Source of the DNA: Neisseriaceae bacterium HSC-16F19 | Lineage (GTDB): Bacteria; Pseudomonadota; Gammaproteobacteria; Burkholderiales; Neisseriaceae | Direction: 5' to 3' | Assembly: GCF_024171525.1 (NCBI RefSeq) | Contig: NZ_JALJZY010000010.1 | Location: 36,417-100,416, forward strand | Length of the DNA stretch: 64,000 nt | In this document: piece by piece, positions 1 through 6,958 of the stretch | Layout: every line of letters begins with the position of its first letter | Position numbering within the stretch: position 1 is the first letter of the stretch | Program-made: the position numbers and the translations under genes | The notes under the pieces: model-generated | What the model was told of the DNA's origin: nothing | The model's input: only the letters and a program-made list of their open reading frames with translations | Database searches by the model: none

Positions 1-208
1 CATCGGAAGCGGCTTTTACCGACTCCACCACACCGGCCTGCTCGTCGGCAGCCAGATTGGCGCCCACTTCGGGCAGCTCGACAAATACGATGTCGCCCAA
101 CAGTTCTTGGGCATGTTCGGTAATGCCGACGGTCACGCTGCCGTCGGCTTCCAGACGCAGCCACTCGTGGCTGGATACATATTTCAGTTCGGCGGGGATG
201 TTGCTCAT
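1..208 (-). CDS. gcvH: Glycine cleavage system H protein, 3' end cut by window edge
   Basis: Lipoyl carrier protein of the cytoplasmic glycine cleavage complex; it shuttles the aminomethyl group between the P, T and L proteins. The first 69 residues are present, starting MSNIPAELKY, followed by the family's HEWL segment and TVGITEHAQ. The lipoylation site ESVKAASD is complete, with the modified lysine at residue 65. The protein is normally about 125-130 residues, so roughly the last 60 lie left of the window. The start is the ATG at 208; the 55 bases upstream to the aldA stop hold two overlapping uptake-sequence copies. gcvT lies 2.3 kb upstream on the same strand; gcvP is not in the window. 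Confidence 0.95.
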   Translation of the reverse strand, partial: MSNIPAELKYVSSHEWLRLEADGSVTVGITEHAQELLGDIVFVELPEVGANLAADEQAGVVESVKAASD

Positions 209-263
209 CAGGTGGTCTCCATTAGTGGGATGTGAAAGCAGGCTGCCTAAGGCTGCCTGAAGT

Positions 264-1706
264 TTAAATATCGGTTTCCAAATAAACCATCTGCGTTTGC
301 AGATATTCTTCCAAACCATGCTTGCCGTCGGCGCCGCCGATACCGGATTTTTTCCAGCCGGCGTGGAAGCCCTGCATGGCTTCAAAGTTTTCGCGGTTGA
401 TGTAGGTTTCGCCAAATTGCAGGCGGCGGCTGACATAAAACGCTTCGTTCAGATTGGTGGTGTACACCGAGCTGGTGAGGCCGAATTCGCAATCGTTGGC
501 CAAGGCCAGTGCTTCGTCCAAGGTGTCGAACACGGCAATCGGCAACACCGGACCGAAGGTTTCCTCTTTCATAATGTCCATGCCGTTGTGCACATCGGTG
601 AGTACGGTGGGCTCGAAGAAATAGCCTTTGCCCTCGGCACGTTTGCCGCCGCACACCAAGGTGGCGCCTTGTGCGACCGCCCGTTGTACTTTTTCGGCCA
701 CGGCATTGACCGCACGTTCTTCAATCAGCGGGCCCATTTCCAGCGCGCCTTCGGCGGCTTCGGCAGGATTGCCGTAGCGCACGCCTTTCATGGCCTCGGT
801 CATCTTGGCGGTGAATTCGTCTTTGAGGCTGCGGTGTACATACACACGCTCGGCGCAGTTACAGATTTGGCCGGTATTGCCCACGCGCGAGGCGAGGATG
901 GATTTCACCGCCAAATCGACATCGGCGTCTTTCAACACCAGCGCCGGCGCCTTGCCGCCCAGCTCCAGCGACACTTTGGTGATGTTTTTGGATGCGGCTT
1001 CCATGACCTGGCTGCCCGCTTCCACCGAACCGGTGAGGCTGACCATGGCCACTTGCGGATGTGCGGCCAGGGCATTGCCGATTTCGGCACCGGGGCCGTT
1101 GACCACATTGAACACCCCGGCGGGCAGGCCGACGCTGTGGACGATTTCGGCAAAAATATGGCAGTTAACCGGCGTGATGCTGCTGGGCTTGATCACAATG
1201 GTATTACCGGTCACCAAGGCCGGGCCCATTTTGCGGGCAATCAAAAAGAAGGGGAAGTTCCACGGCAAAATACCGGCAATCACCCCCAGCGGGCGCTTGA
1301 ACAAAAAGATGTTTTCGCGCGGACGGTCGCTCTGGATGATTTCACCCTCGTAGCGGCGCGCCCATTCGGCTTGGTAATCCAGATAATCGGCGGTAAACAT
1401 CACCTCGATGCGCGCCAAATCTTTGGTTTTGCCGCCCTCGGCCACAATGGTGTCGGTAAGTTCGTCGGCGCGTTCGCGGATACCTGCGGCGATTTTGCGC
1501 AGATAAGCGCCGCGCTCCACTGCGGGCACACGCTCCCATGCGCTCTGGGCTTCGTAAGCGGCGGCCACGGCGCGGTCGACATCGCCGCGGCTGCCCTTGG
1601 GCTCGCGCGCAATCGCCTCTTCCGTGGCCGGATTCAGCACCTCGCGATATTCGCCCGCAAAGGCGGTTTCGAAGGCACCGTTGATATACATGGCTAAGGT
1701 TTTCAT
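264..1706 (-). CDS. aldA: Aldehyde dehydrogenase, AldA (lactaldehyde/glycolaldehyde) type
   Basis: NAD-dependent oxidation of a small aldehyde to its acid in the cytoplasm. The 480-residue protein follows E. coli AldA along its whole length as I remember that sequence (ADYLDYQAEWARRYEGEI, NREN-FEAMQGFHAGW, GGADGKHGL near the C terminus). Catalytic features: PWNFP (N150), the cofactor lysine in IKPSS (K173), the general base in LELGGKAP (E249) and the nucleophile in GQICNCAE (C282). The ATG at 1706 has AAGGAG eight bases upstream. It sits between gcvH and a DMP19-like gene, so a link to glycine or glycolate metabolism is possible but is inference. Exact substrate is not settled by sequence; family assignment is secure. 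Confidence 0.9.
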   Translation of the reverse strand: MKTLAMYINGAFETAFAGEYREVLNPATEEAIAREPKGSRGDVDRAVAAAYEAQSAWERVPAVERGAYLRKIAAGIRERADELTDTIVAEGGKTKDLARIEVMFTADYLDYQAEWARRYEGEIIQSDRPRENIFLFKRPLGVIAGILPWNFPFFLIARKMGPALVTGNTIVIKPSSITPVNCHIFAEIVHSVGLPAGVFNVVNGPGAEIGNALAAHPQVAMVSLTGSVEAGSQVMEAASKNITKVSLELGGKAPALVLKDADVDLAVKSILASRVGNTGQICNCAERVYVHRSLKDEFTAKMTEAMKGVRYGNPAEAAEGALEMGPLIEERAVNAVAEKVQRAVAQGATLVCGGKRAEGKGYFFEPTVLTDVHNGMDIMKEETFGPVLPIAVFDTLDEALALANDCEFGLTSSVYTTNLNEAFYVSRRLQFGETYINRENFEAMQGFHAGWKKSGIGGADGKHGLEEYLQTQMVYLETDI

Positions 1707-1796
1707 CGCTCTGTCTCCTTGTAGGGGTAAGATTTATTGTTGTATTGTTTGGGTTTTCAGGCTGCCTGAAAACTGTTTATTTATCGCTATCCAGCC

Positions 1797-1866
1797 GTAG
1801 GTTGGGTCGCGAAACCCAACATTTGTCACAATTTTCAGAAACGTTGGGTCTGGCGACCCAACCTAC
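1797..1866. repeat. GTAG-headed inverted repeat (REPIN-like), TTGGGTCG stem type
   Basis: About 70 bases beginning GTAGGTTGGGTCGCG and ending with its near complement finishing CCTAC. Each arm is itself a small palindrome (TTGGGT..ACCCAA). Sister copies lie at 41759-41825 and 42427-42495. The right arm supplies the TAG stop of the DMP19-like gene on the minus strand. Confidence 0.8.
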
Positions 1867-2309
1867 GCGTCTACTTGGCAATAATAGCGGTAAGCCAGCA
1901 GACACAGGTTGTCGGGATTGTCCCAGTATTGCTCGTCCAGCGCGCTTAAGGCATCAAGCTGTGCTGCGGACAAATATTGCGGCATATCCCACAATTCGGT
2001 AATGCGCTCATCGTCTTTCATATCGGCCATGATGCTTGCAAACCGCTCAAACAAAGCCAAGCTGTGTTGTGCGCCGATTTTCTGCAAAGCATTGCGGGCA
2101 GTAGCAAAAGTCGTTTCGCCCCAATTGCAGAAAAACTGGATAAAGCCGCCATTGTATATGTCGGCCTCTGCACGCCACAGGGCAACGATATCCTGCTCTT
2201 CGCTGCTCAAGCTGTCCCAATCACCGTCCAGTTGTGCAAACAGTTTTTCAACGCTTGCCCACATCAAGTCTTCAAAATAAGCGGCCTTTTCATCATCACT
2301 CATGGGCAT
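1863..2309 (-). CDS. DMP19/DUF4375-family protein
   Basis: A 148-residue acidic protein with the DUF4375 pattern: DWDSLSSEEQDIVALWRAEA, then YNGGFIQFFCNWGE and a C-terminal LDEQYW-DNPDNLCLLAY segment. The meningococcal relative DMP19 is a reported DNA-mimic protein that acts on a regulator; whether this copy does so is inference, although it is strongly acidic. I place the start at the ATG at 2309, preceded by GGAG at seven bases; an ATG at 2303 is possible. An upstream in-frame extension to 2351 runs into an uptake sequence and looks untranslated. The stop codon lies inside a repeat element, so the extreme C terminus may have been altered by the insertion. Confidence 0.75.
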   Translation of the reverse strand: MPMSDDEKAAYFEDLMWASVEKLFAQLDGDWDSLSSEEQDIVALWRAEADIYNGGFIQFFCNWGETTFATARNALQKIGAQHSLALFERFASIMADMKDDERITELWDMPQYLSAAQLDALSALDEQYWDNPDNLCLLAYRYYCQVDA

Positions 2310-2358
2310 GATGGTTCTCCAGACATAGGTTTCAGGCTGCCTGAAATTCAAATAGGGC

Positions 2359-2479
2359 GGCTGCCCGGGACGAAAGGAGAAAAGACCCGGGCAGCCTTCC
2401 GCGCTTGTTCAGGGCGCAAGCGCGGAGAAAGGGGTGGCTGCCCGACAAGGGAGAGAGTGAGAGAGAAACCCGGGCAGCC
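2359..2479. terminator. Array of three stem-loops between gcvT and the DMP19-like gene
   Basis: Three consecutive hairpins: GGCTGCCCGGG paired with its complement (2359-2396, purine-rich loop), CCGCGCTTG..CAAGCGCGG (2399-2425), and GGCTGCCCG..CGGGCAGCC (2436-2479). The outer two share the same stem. They lie just downstream of the gcvT stop on its strand. No long T run follows, so a factor-independent terminator is only one possibility; mRNA stabilisation or a REP-like array are alternatives. Confidence 0.55.
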
Positions 2480-2519
2480 GTCCGCAGCCGTGACAACACA
2501 ACTGCGGAAAAACGATTTG

Positions 2520-3620
2520 TTAGTCAAATTGTTTCTGACCATTGCGCACAAACGGCAGCTTGAGCACGCGTACATCGGTGAGCGTACCGCGGATGTCCAC
2601 TTGTGCGGTGTCGCCGGTGTCTTTGGGTACGCGGGCGATGGCGATGGACTGTTTCAGGCTGGGCGAGAAGGTGCCGCTGGTAATCACGCCGGTGCCGATG
2701 CCCGGAATCACCACTTCCATGCCTTCGCGCAATACGCCGCGGCTCTCCAGCAGCAGGCCGACCTGCTTCACTGCCACACCGGCGGCTTTTTGCTGCTCCA
2801 GGGCGCTGCGGCCGATAAACGGGCGGTTTTCGTCTTTAAAATCCACGGTCCAAGCCATACCGGCTTCCAGCGGGCTGATGGTATCGTCCATATCGTGGCC
2901 GTAGAGGTTCATGCCCGCCTCCATGCGCAGGGTATCGCGTGCGCCCAAGCCGCAGGGGGTCACGCCGGCTGCCTGCAAGGCTTGGAAAAAGGCTTCGGCT
3001 TCGCTGCCGGGCAAAATCACTTCCACGCCTTCTTCGCCGGTATAGCCGGTGCGCGCCACAAACCAGTCGCCGCCCATATCGGCGCCTTGGAAAGGTTTGA
3101 GGGCATTGACGGTATCGGTCCAATCGGGTTTGACGGTCAAGAGCTTGGCCACGGCTTTGGGGCCTTGTACGGCCAGCATGGCCAAATCGTAACGCGGGGT
3201 GAGGCTGACGCCGAATTCGGCACCGATTTTTTCAAATTGCGCCAAGTCTTTGTCGCGGGTGGCGGCATTGGAAACGATGCGGTATTCGGTTTCGGCTTCG
3301 TTGGTGCGGTAAACGATCAGGTCATCCATCACGCCGCCTGCGTCGTTGAGCATGGGTGAATACAGCGCCTTGCCGACAAAGCCGAGTTTGGCCACGTCGT
3401 TGGCGAGCAGTTTTTGCAGCCAGGCTTTGGCCTGTTCGCCCGCAATATCGGTGACCAGCATATGGGAGACATCGAACATGCCGGCGTCGGTGCGCACGGC
3501 TTCGTGTTCTTTGATTTGCGAACCGTAGTGGATGGGCAGATTCCAGCCGGCAAAATCAACCAGCTTGCCGCCGGCGGCGGTGTGGGCGGAAAAGAAAGGC
3601 GTGTGTTTGAGTTGGGACAT
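2520..3620 (-). CDS. gcvT: Glycine cleavage system T protein (aminomethyltransferase)
   Basis: Transfers the methylene unit from aminomethylated H protein to tetrahydrofolate and releases ammonia. The 366-residue protein begins MSQLKHTPFF and has the family segments LVDFAGWNLPIHYG and FDVSHM, NDAGGVMDD near residues 92-100 holding the catalytic aspartate, and NLYGHDMDD with GMAWTVDF-KDENRPFIG further on. The start is the ATG at 3620 with GGAG ten bases upstream; a TTG-initiated extension is open to 3749 but crosses the riboswitch and is rejected. The tandem glycine riboswitch in its leader predicts activation by glycine. The gene is followed by a three-hairpin array. Confidence 0.96.
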   Translation of the reverse strand: MSQLKHTPFFSAHTAAGGKLVDFAGWNLPIHYGSQIKEHEAVRTDAGMFDVSHMLVTDIAGEQAKAWLQKLLANDVAKLGFVGKALYSPMLNDAGGVMDDLIVYRTNEAETEYRIVSNAATRDKDLAQFEKIGAEFGVSLTPRYDLAMLAVQGPKAVAKLLTVKPDWTDTVNALKPFQGADMGGDWFVARTGYTGEEGVEVILPGSEAEAFFQALQAAGVTPCGLGARDTLRMEAGMNLYGHDMDDTISPLEAGMAWTVDFKDENRPFIGRSALEQQKAAGVAVKQVGLLLESRGVLREGMEVVIPGIGTGVITSGTFSPSLKQSIAIARVPKDTGDTAQVDIRGTLTDVRVLKLPFVRNGQKQFD

Positions 3621-3679
3621 CGGGCAGTTTCTCCATGAGCAAATCGACACTGTGTTTTGACCGGCCACTGCCTGTTGCC

Positions 3680-3912
3680 AAAACACCTGCCCTATCTGTC
3701 CTTGAAACCTGAGATTTTCGGTGGCGGCCGTTTTCAGGCAGCCTGCCAACCTTCTCCCCTTCGGTGGGCGTTAGTCACGCCGCTCTCCAGATTGTGAAAA
3801 CCCATTATTGACGGGCGGTTGCAGTCCTCGATACCTGAGCGATTTAAGGGTGTCTGCGCCTTCGGTGCGGCCGAAATAAAGCGGGGCGAACCCGGCGGCC
3901 GTCTCTCCTGCA
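3680..3912 (-). promoter_or_regulatory. Tandem glycine riboswitch (gcvT motif) upstream of gcvT
   Basis: Read on the minus strand, two copies of the glycine-aptamer signature follow each other. The first (about 3910 to 3812) has GGAGAG, then GCACCGAAGGCGCAGA, then CTCAGGTATCGAGGACTG. The second (about 3792 to 3685) has CTGGAGAGCGGCG, then CCCACCGAAGGGGAGAAGG, then ATCTCAGGTTTCAAGGACAG. This is the classic two-aptamer arrangement with a short linker, ending about 60 bases before the gcvT start. An uptake sequence (3733-3744) sits inside the variable arm of the second aptamer. Glycine binding should turn on gcvT; the on/off structure was not modelled. Confidence 0.9.
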
Positions 3913-4138
3913 ACAGGCGCGATTATCGCCGAGGCGGCGCGCGGCGGCAAGCACTAAGCGTGCGGCAGTGCAGCGCATCTTTTTTGCGACACGGCTGCGC
4001 CATAAAGCGCCAAAAATCAAATTAATTCTGGCATATAAAAGCAAAATATGTAAAAATAAATCCTGTTTCTGGCGGTGCTGCGCATGCCAAACCGGCGCAG
4101 CGGCCGTGCCGTTTGTCCGCACTTTAACGAAAGCTGCC
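3913..4138. promoter_or_regulatory. Divergent promoter region of gcvT leader and lrp-like gene
   Basis: This 226-base gap holds an AT-rich stretch (about 4010-4075) between the riboswitch and the regulator gene. It must contain the promoters for both directions. Several TATA-like hexamers are present but none with a clearly best-spaced -35, so no exact promoter is called. An Lrp-family protein encoded next door could bind here, which is inference from position. Confidence 0.4.
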
Positions 4139-4621
4139 ATGTCGATTCATTTTCTGGATAAAACCGATTTGAAAATCCTGCAAGTTTTGCAGGAAAACGG
4201 ACGCCTCACCAATGTGGAATTGTCGGAACGGGTAGCCTTGTCGCCCTCGCCGTGTTTGCGCCGTCTCAAGCAGTTGGAAGACGCGGGCATCATCCGCCGT
4301 TATGCGGCGCTGTTGGAGCCCATCAGCATCGGTTTGGGTTTGCAGGCCTTTATCCGCGTGACCGTGGACAAAACCAACCCCTCGCGCCAAGCCTTTACCG
4401 AAACCCTGCAAGTATGGCCGCAGGTTTTGAGCTGTTATGCGCTCACCGGCGAAACCGACTATATGCTGCACGCCTTTTTCACCGATATGAACGATTTCTC
4501 GCATTTCGTGCTCGACACCCTGCTGGCACACCCCGGCGTGCAGGACGCCAAATCCAGCTTTGTGCTCAAGGAAATCAAAAACACCACGGCTTTGCCCTTG
4601 GCACATCTGCAAGGCGAGTAA
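4139..4621 (+). CDS. Lrp/AsnC-family transcriptional regulator
   Basis: A 160-residue regulator beginning MSIHFLDKTDLKIL. Residues about 8-60 form the AsnC-type winged helix-turn-helix (LKILQVLQENGRLTNVELSE, then SPSPCLRRLKQLEDAGIIRRY). Residues about 75-150 form the RAM ligand-binding and oligomerisation domain (AFIRVTV, the effector-site region ALTGETDYML). The neisserial orthologue is a leucine/methionine-responsive global regulator. The start is the ATG at 4139; the open frame continues upstream to 3968 but without family similarity. It is divergent from the glycine-riboswitch-gcvT unit, a common association of amino-acid sensors with gcv genes, and is followed by a hairpin terminator. 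Confidence 0.92.
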   Translation: MSIHFLDKTDLKILQVLQENGRLTNVELSERVALSPSPCLRRLKQLEDAGIIRRYAALLEPISIGLGLQAFIRVTVDKTNPSRQAFTETLQVWPQVLSCYALTGETDYMLHAFFTDMNDFSHFVLDTLLAHPGVQDAKSSFVLKEIKNTTALPLAHLQGE

Positions 4622-4631
4622 ACATCTCTCG

Positions 4632-4660
4632 AATGTCGGGCGCTGCCCGGCATTTTCTTT
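4632..4660 (+). terminator. Rho-independent terminator after the lrp-like gene
   Basis: ATGTCGGGC-GCT-GCCCGGCAT hairpin followed by a T-rich tail, 10 bases after the stop codon. Confidence 0.75.
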
Positions 4661-4687
4661 TCAGGCAGCCTCTTTAAAGTGTCCATT

Positions 4688-4862
4688 TAATAAAGGATGA
4701 CTGCTTAGCGCAACGCCGTTGCGAAGCCAAAACAGATTCTGCGACTTCGCTGCCGCTACGCGCAGAATGACGGGCTACTGTCATCCTGCGCTTTAGTCGC
4801 AGGATCTGGATCAAGATGATGCGTGTTATAACGCGAACCCATCATCCTTAATTAGGTTATTT
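4688..4862. repeat. Dispersed stem-loop repeat (ATTCTGCG family), copy 1
   Basis: The core starts at about 4732 (ACAGATTCTGCGACTTCGC) and contains two stem-loops: ATTCTGCG..CGCAGAAT and ATCCTGCGC..GTCGCAGGAT. The same core recurs at 52748-52862. Here the outer ends TTAATAAAGGATGA and TCATCCTTAATTA are also inverted repeats. It fills the gap between the lrp-like gene and purN. Confidence 0.75.
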
Positions 4863-4876
4863 TTGAACTGGTGCTC

Positions 4877-5503
4877 ATGAAAAACATTGTTATCCTGATT
4901 TCCGGCCGCGGCAGCAATATGCAGGCGGTGGTCGAAGCCGACATCCCCGGCGCCCGTATTGCCGCAGTGCTGTCCAACAATCCCGACGCCGCCGGCTTGG
5001 CTTGGGCGGCGGAACGCGGCATTGCCACCACCGCGCTCAACCACCGCGATTTTGCCGACCGCGACGCCTTCGATAGCGCCATGGCGGAACTGATAGACCA
5101 ACATCAGCCCGATTTGGTGGTGCTGGCCGGTTTTATGCGCATCCTCACCCCGGCATTTTGCGCCCGTTACGCAGGGCGCATGATCAATATCCATCCCTCG
5201 CTGCTGCCCGCATTTCCCGGCCTGCACACACACCAACGCGCCCTGGACGAAGGCTGCCGTGTGGCCGGTTGCACCATTCATTTTGTTACCGCCGTGCTGG
5301 ACGACGGCCCCATCATCGCCCAAGGCGTGGTGCCGGTGCTGGACGGCGACAATGCCGATACCCTGGCAGCACGGGTTTTGACTGCCGAACACCGTTTGCT
5401 GCCGCAAGCCGTGGCGGATTTTGTCGCAGGCAAATTGTCGGTATCGGGTAAACGTGTGCAAAATCCGCGCAGCGTGGCCGCAGATGCCCAATTGCTGGTG
5501 TAA
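4877..5503 (+). CDS. purN: Phosphoribosylglycinamide formyltransferase 1
   Basis: Third step of de novo purine synthesis: transfers formyl from 10-formyltetrahydrofolate to GAR. The 208-residue protein has the phosphate-binding ISGRGSNMQA (residues 8-17), AGFMRILTP, and the catalytic triad seen as N104 and H106 in INIHPSLLPAFPG plus D142 in VLDDGPI. Length matches the family. I use the ATG at 4877; a GTG at 4871 is also open and neither has a strong ribosome-binding site. A repeat element occupies the upstream gap, so the promoter may lie in or next to it. A DUF3108 gene follows on the same strand. Confidence 0.95.
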   Translation: MKNIVILISGRGSNMQAVVEADIPGARIAAVLSNNPDAAGLAWAAERGIATTALNHRDFADRDAFDSAMAELIDQHQPDLVVLAGFMRILTPAFCARYAGRMINIHPSLLPAFPGLHTHQRALDEGCRVAGCTIHFVTAVLDDGPIIAQGVVPVLDGDNADTLAARVLTAEHRLLPQAVADFVAGKLSVSGKRVQNPRSVAADAQLLV

Positions 5504-5538
5504 GCTGGCACCGTTTTTGGTAAGCCCCGGCTTTTGCC

Positions 5539-5617
5539 GTAGGGTGGGCATTCCTGCCCACCATCAGCCCTTCTGTGAATCATGATTGAGCGTGGTGGGC
5601 AAGAATGCCCGCCCTGC
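5539..5617. repeat. GTAG-headed inverted repeat (REPIN-like), GGTGGGCATT stem type
   Basis: Starts GTAGGGTGGGCATTCCTGCC and ends with a diverged complement of it. A second copy lies at 41991-42068. Confidence 0.75.
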
Positions 5618-5679
5618 TGCGGAAGGCGCATTCGACCATGGTGCAAAGGTTTGGGCTTGGATTTTTAAGGACTTACTAT

Positions 5680-6375
5680 ATGACCTTTAAACCTTGGACT
5701 TATACCGCCTTGGCCGTGACCGCCGTTGTGGCCGCGGCTCCTGCTGCCGCCCAAGATGCGGCTTTCCCCACCAGTGCCGAATTGCAATATGTCGGCCCCT
5801 ACGGCGTACCCGCCACCATGGTGTTCAAACGCAACGGCAACCAATACAGCGTCAATGCCCGCATCAGCGCGCCGCTGTATCAGATGCATTTTGCCTCTTC
5901 CGGCACGGTGAGCGGCAATGTGCTGCAACCGGCGGTCTATACCGACACGCGCAAAAACAAACGCTATGCCGAAGCCCGTTTCGGCGGCGGCCAGGTGCGT
6001 TACGGCAAAGCCGGTGACACTCCGCAGGTGGCGGCGGTGAAAGGCCCGACCATGGACTTGTTTACTCTGGGCTGGCAGCTGGCCATGAACGGCGGCAATC
6101 TGCCCAAGGGCTTAAGCATCACCAACGGCAAAAAACTGTATCCGGTGTCCGGCATGAGCAAGGTCGGCAGCGGCACCTACCGCATGAGCGGCGGCACCAT
6201 ACCTATTAACCGCTACCGCGTACAGCGCGGTGACGACACCGTGGAATACGCCTTCGCCCCGGATTTCCACAATATCCCCGCGCAAATCACTTATCGCGAC
6301 GACGGCAAGGCTTATACGCTCAAGCTCAAAAGCATCAAAATTGACGGTAAAGTGGTCCAGCCCAAACAGAAATAA
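5680..6375 (+). CDS. DUF3108 domain protein, exported
   Basis: A 231-residue protein with a typical Sec signal peptide: MTFKPWTY, a hydrophobic stretch TALAVTAVVAAAPAAA and a likely cleavage at AAA-QDA near residue 25. The mature part resembles DUF3108 proteins: predicted beta-rich, with SAELQYVGPYGVPATMVFKR at the start and the later FTLGWQLAMNGG and YRVQRGDDTVEYAF segments. The function of this family is not established; a periplasmic or outer-membrane-associated beta-sheet protein is inferred. ATG at 5680 follows TAAGGA. purN upstream is separated by a REPIN-like repeat, so cotranscription is uncertain. Confidence 0.8.
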   Translation: MTFKPWTYTALAVTAVVAAAPAAAQDAAFPTSAELQYVGPYGVPATMVFKRNGNQYSVNARISAPLYQMHFASSGTVSGNVLQPAVYTDTRKNKRYAEARFGGGQVRYGKAGDTPQVAAVKGPTMDLFTLGWQLAMNGGNLPKGLSITNGKKLYPVSGMSKVGSGTYRMSGGTIPINRYRVQRGDDTVEYAFAPDFHNIPAQITYRDDGKAYTLKLKSIKIDGKVVQPKQK

Positions 6376-6395
6376 CCGTCTTATCTAAAGCCAAA

Positions 6396-6427
6396 CAGGC
6401 TGCTTGAAAACGTTTCAGGCAGCCTGT
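6396..6427. terminator. Inverted uptake-sequence pair, probable terminator
   Basis: ACAGGCTGCTTGAA and its near complement flank a short loop, between the converging DUF3108 and YbjN-like genes. The left copy has drifted by one base (GCTTGAA for GCCTGAA). Confidence 0.65.
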
Positions 6428-6447
6428 CTTTATTATGGATGTGAAGG

Positions 6448-6924
6448 TCAACGGCTGTTTTCATACAGAAAAGTACTGTATTGCCCCATGGTGTCTATCC
6501 ACGTGGCCACCGTATCCTGCCAATTGGCCGCGCTGATGCCGTGGGCCAGATTGATGTCCCAGGCCAGCGTCGGGTCTTGTTCCGCATCCAGATAAGCCTG
6601 GCCGAAGCGTTTGTCACGGTTCCAGCGGTTCAGGGTTTCCGCCGAGGGTGCTTGCGGCTGTTTCCACGAGGCGCTGAACTGCACCGACCGGCACTGCTTG
6701 CCCGCCGTGCAGTCGTAGAAAAACACGGTATAGCGGGTTTCTTCGGCCTGGGCATTGATGCGCGGATCGCCGTCGCTATCGGTCACCAGCTCGGCACTGC
6801 CAAACTGTTGCACCGCCGAGAGCATGGATTGCGGCTGGCTGCCGTCTAACAGACCGACTGTTTGCGCTGCCGCCAGCGGCGCGGCCAAGCCCAGCAGCAG
6901 GGCGGAATAAATACGCATCATCAT
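6448..6924 (-). CDS. YbjN-domain exported protein
   Basis: A 158-residue protein with a short signal peptide (MMMRIYSALLLGLAAPLAAA, cleavage probably before QTVGLL). The mature region carries the YbjN-family pattern: LVTDSDGDPRINAQ, then TVFFYDC and the paired cysteines of CTAGKQCRSVQFSASW, followed by NRWNRDKRFGQAYLD. YbjN proteins are linked in E. coli to stress and motility phenotypes but have no defined activity. Three consecutive ATG codons (6924, 6921, 6918) follow GGGAG, so the exact start is ambiguous by one or two residues. It converges on the DUF3108 gene. Confidence 0.75.
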   Translation of the reverse strand: MMMRIYSALLLGLAAPLAAAQTVGLLDGSQPQSMLSAVQQFGSAELVTDSDGDPRINAQAEETRYTVFFYDCTAGKQCRSVQFSASWKQPQAPSAETLNRWNRDKRFGQAYLDAEQDPTLAWDINLAHGISAANWQDTVATWIDTMGQYSTFLYENSR

Positions 6925-6958
6925 ATAAGCTCCCATACAAGATGGCGCGTATTGTAGC

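Noticed and set aside
297..1697. A 466-codon open frame on the plus strand opposite aldA
   Set aside because: Composition is His/Gly/Val-rich shadow translation; the minus-strand frame has clear aldehyde dehydrogenase motifs.
3819..4025. Small plus-strand frame between gcvT and the lrp-like gene
   Set aside because: It runs through the glycine riboswitch sequence on the opposite strand and lacks a ribosome-binding site.
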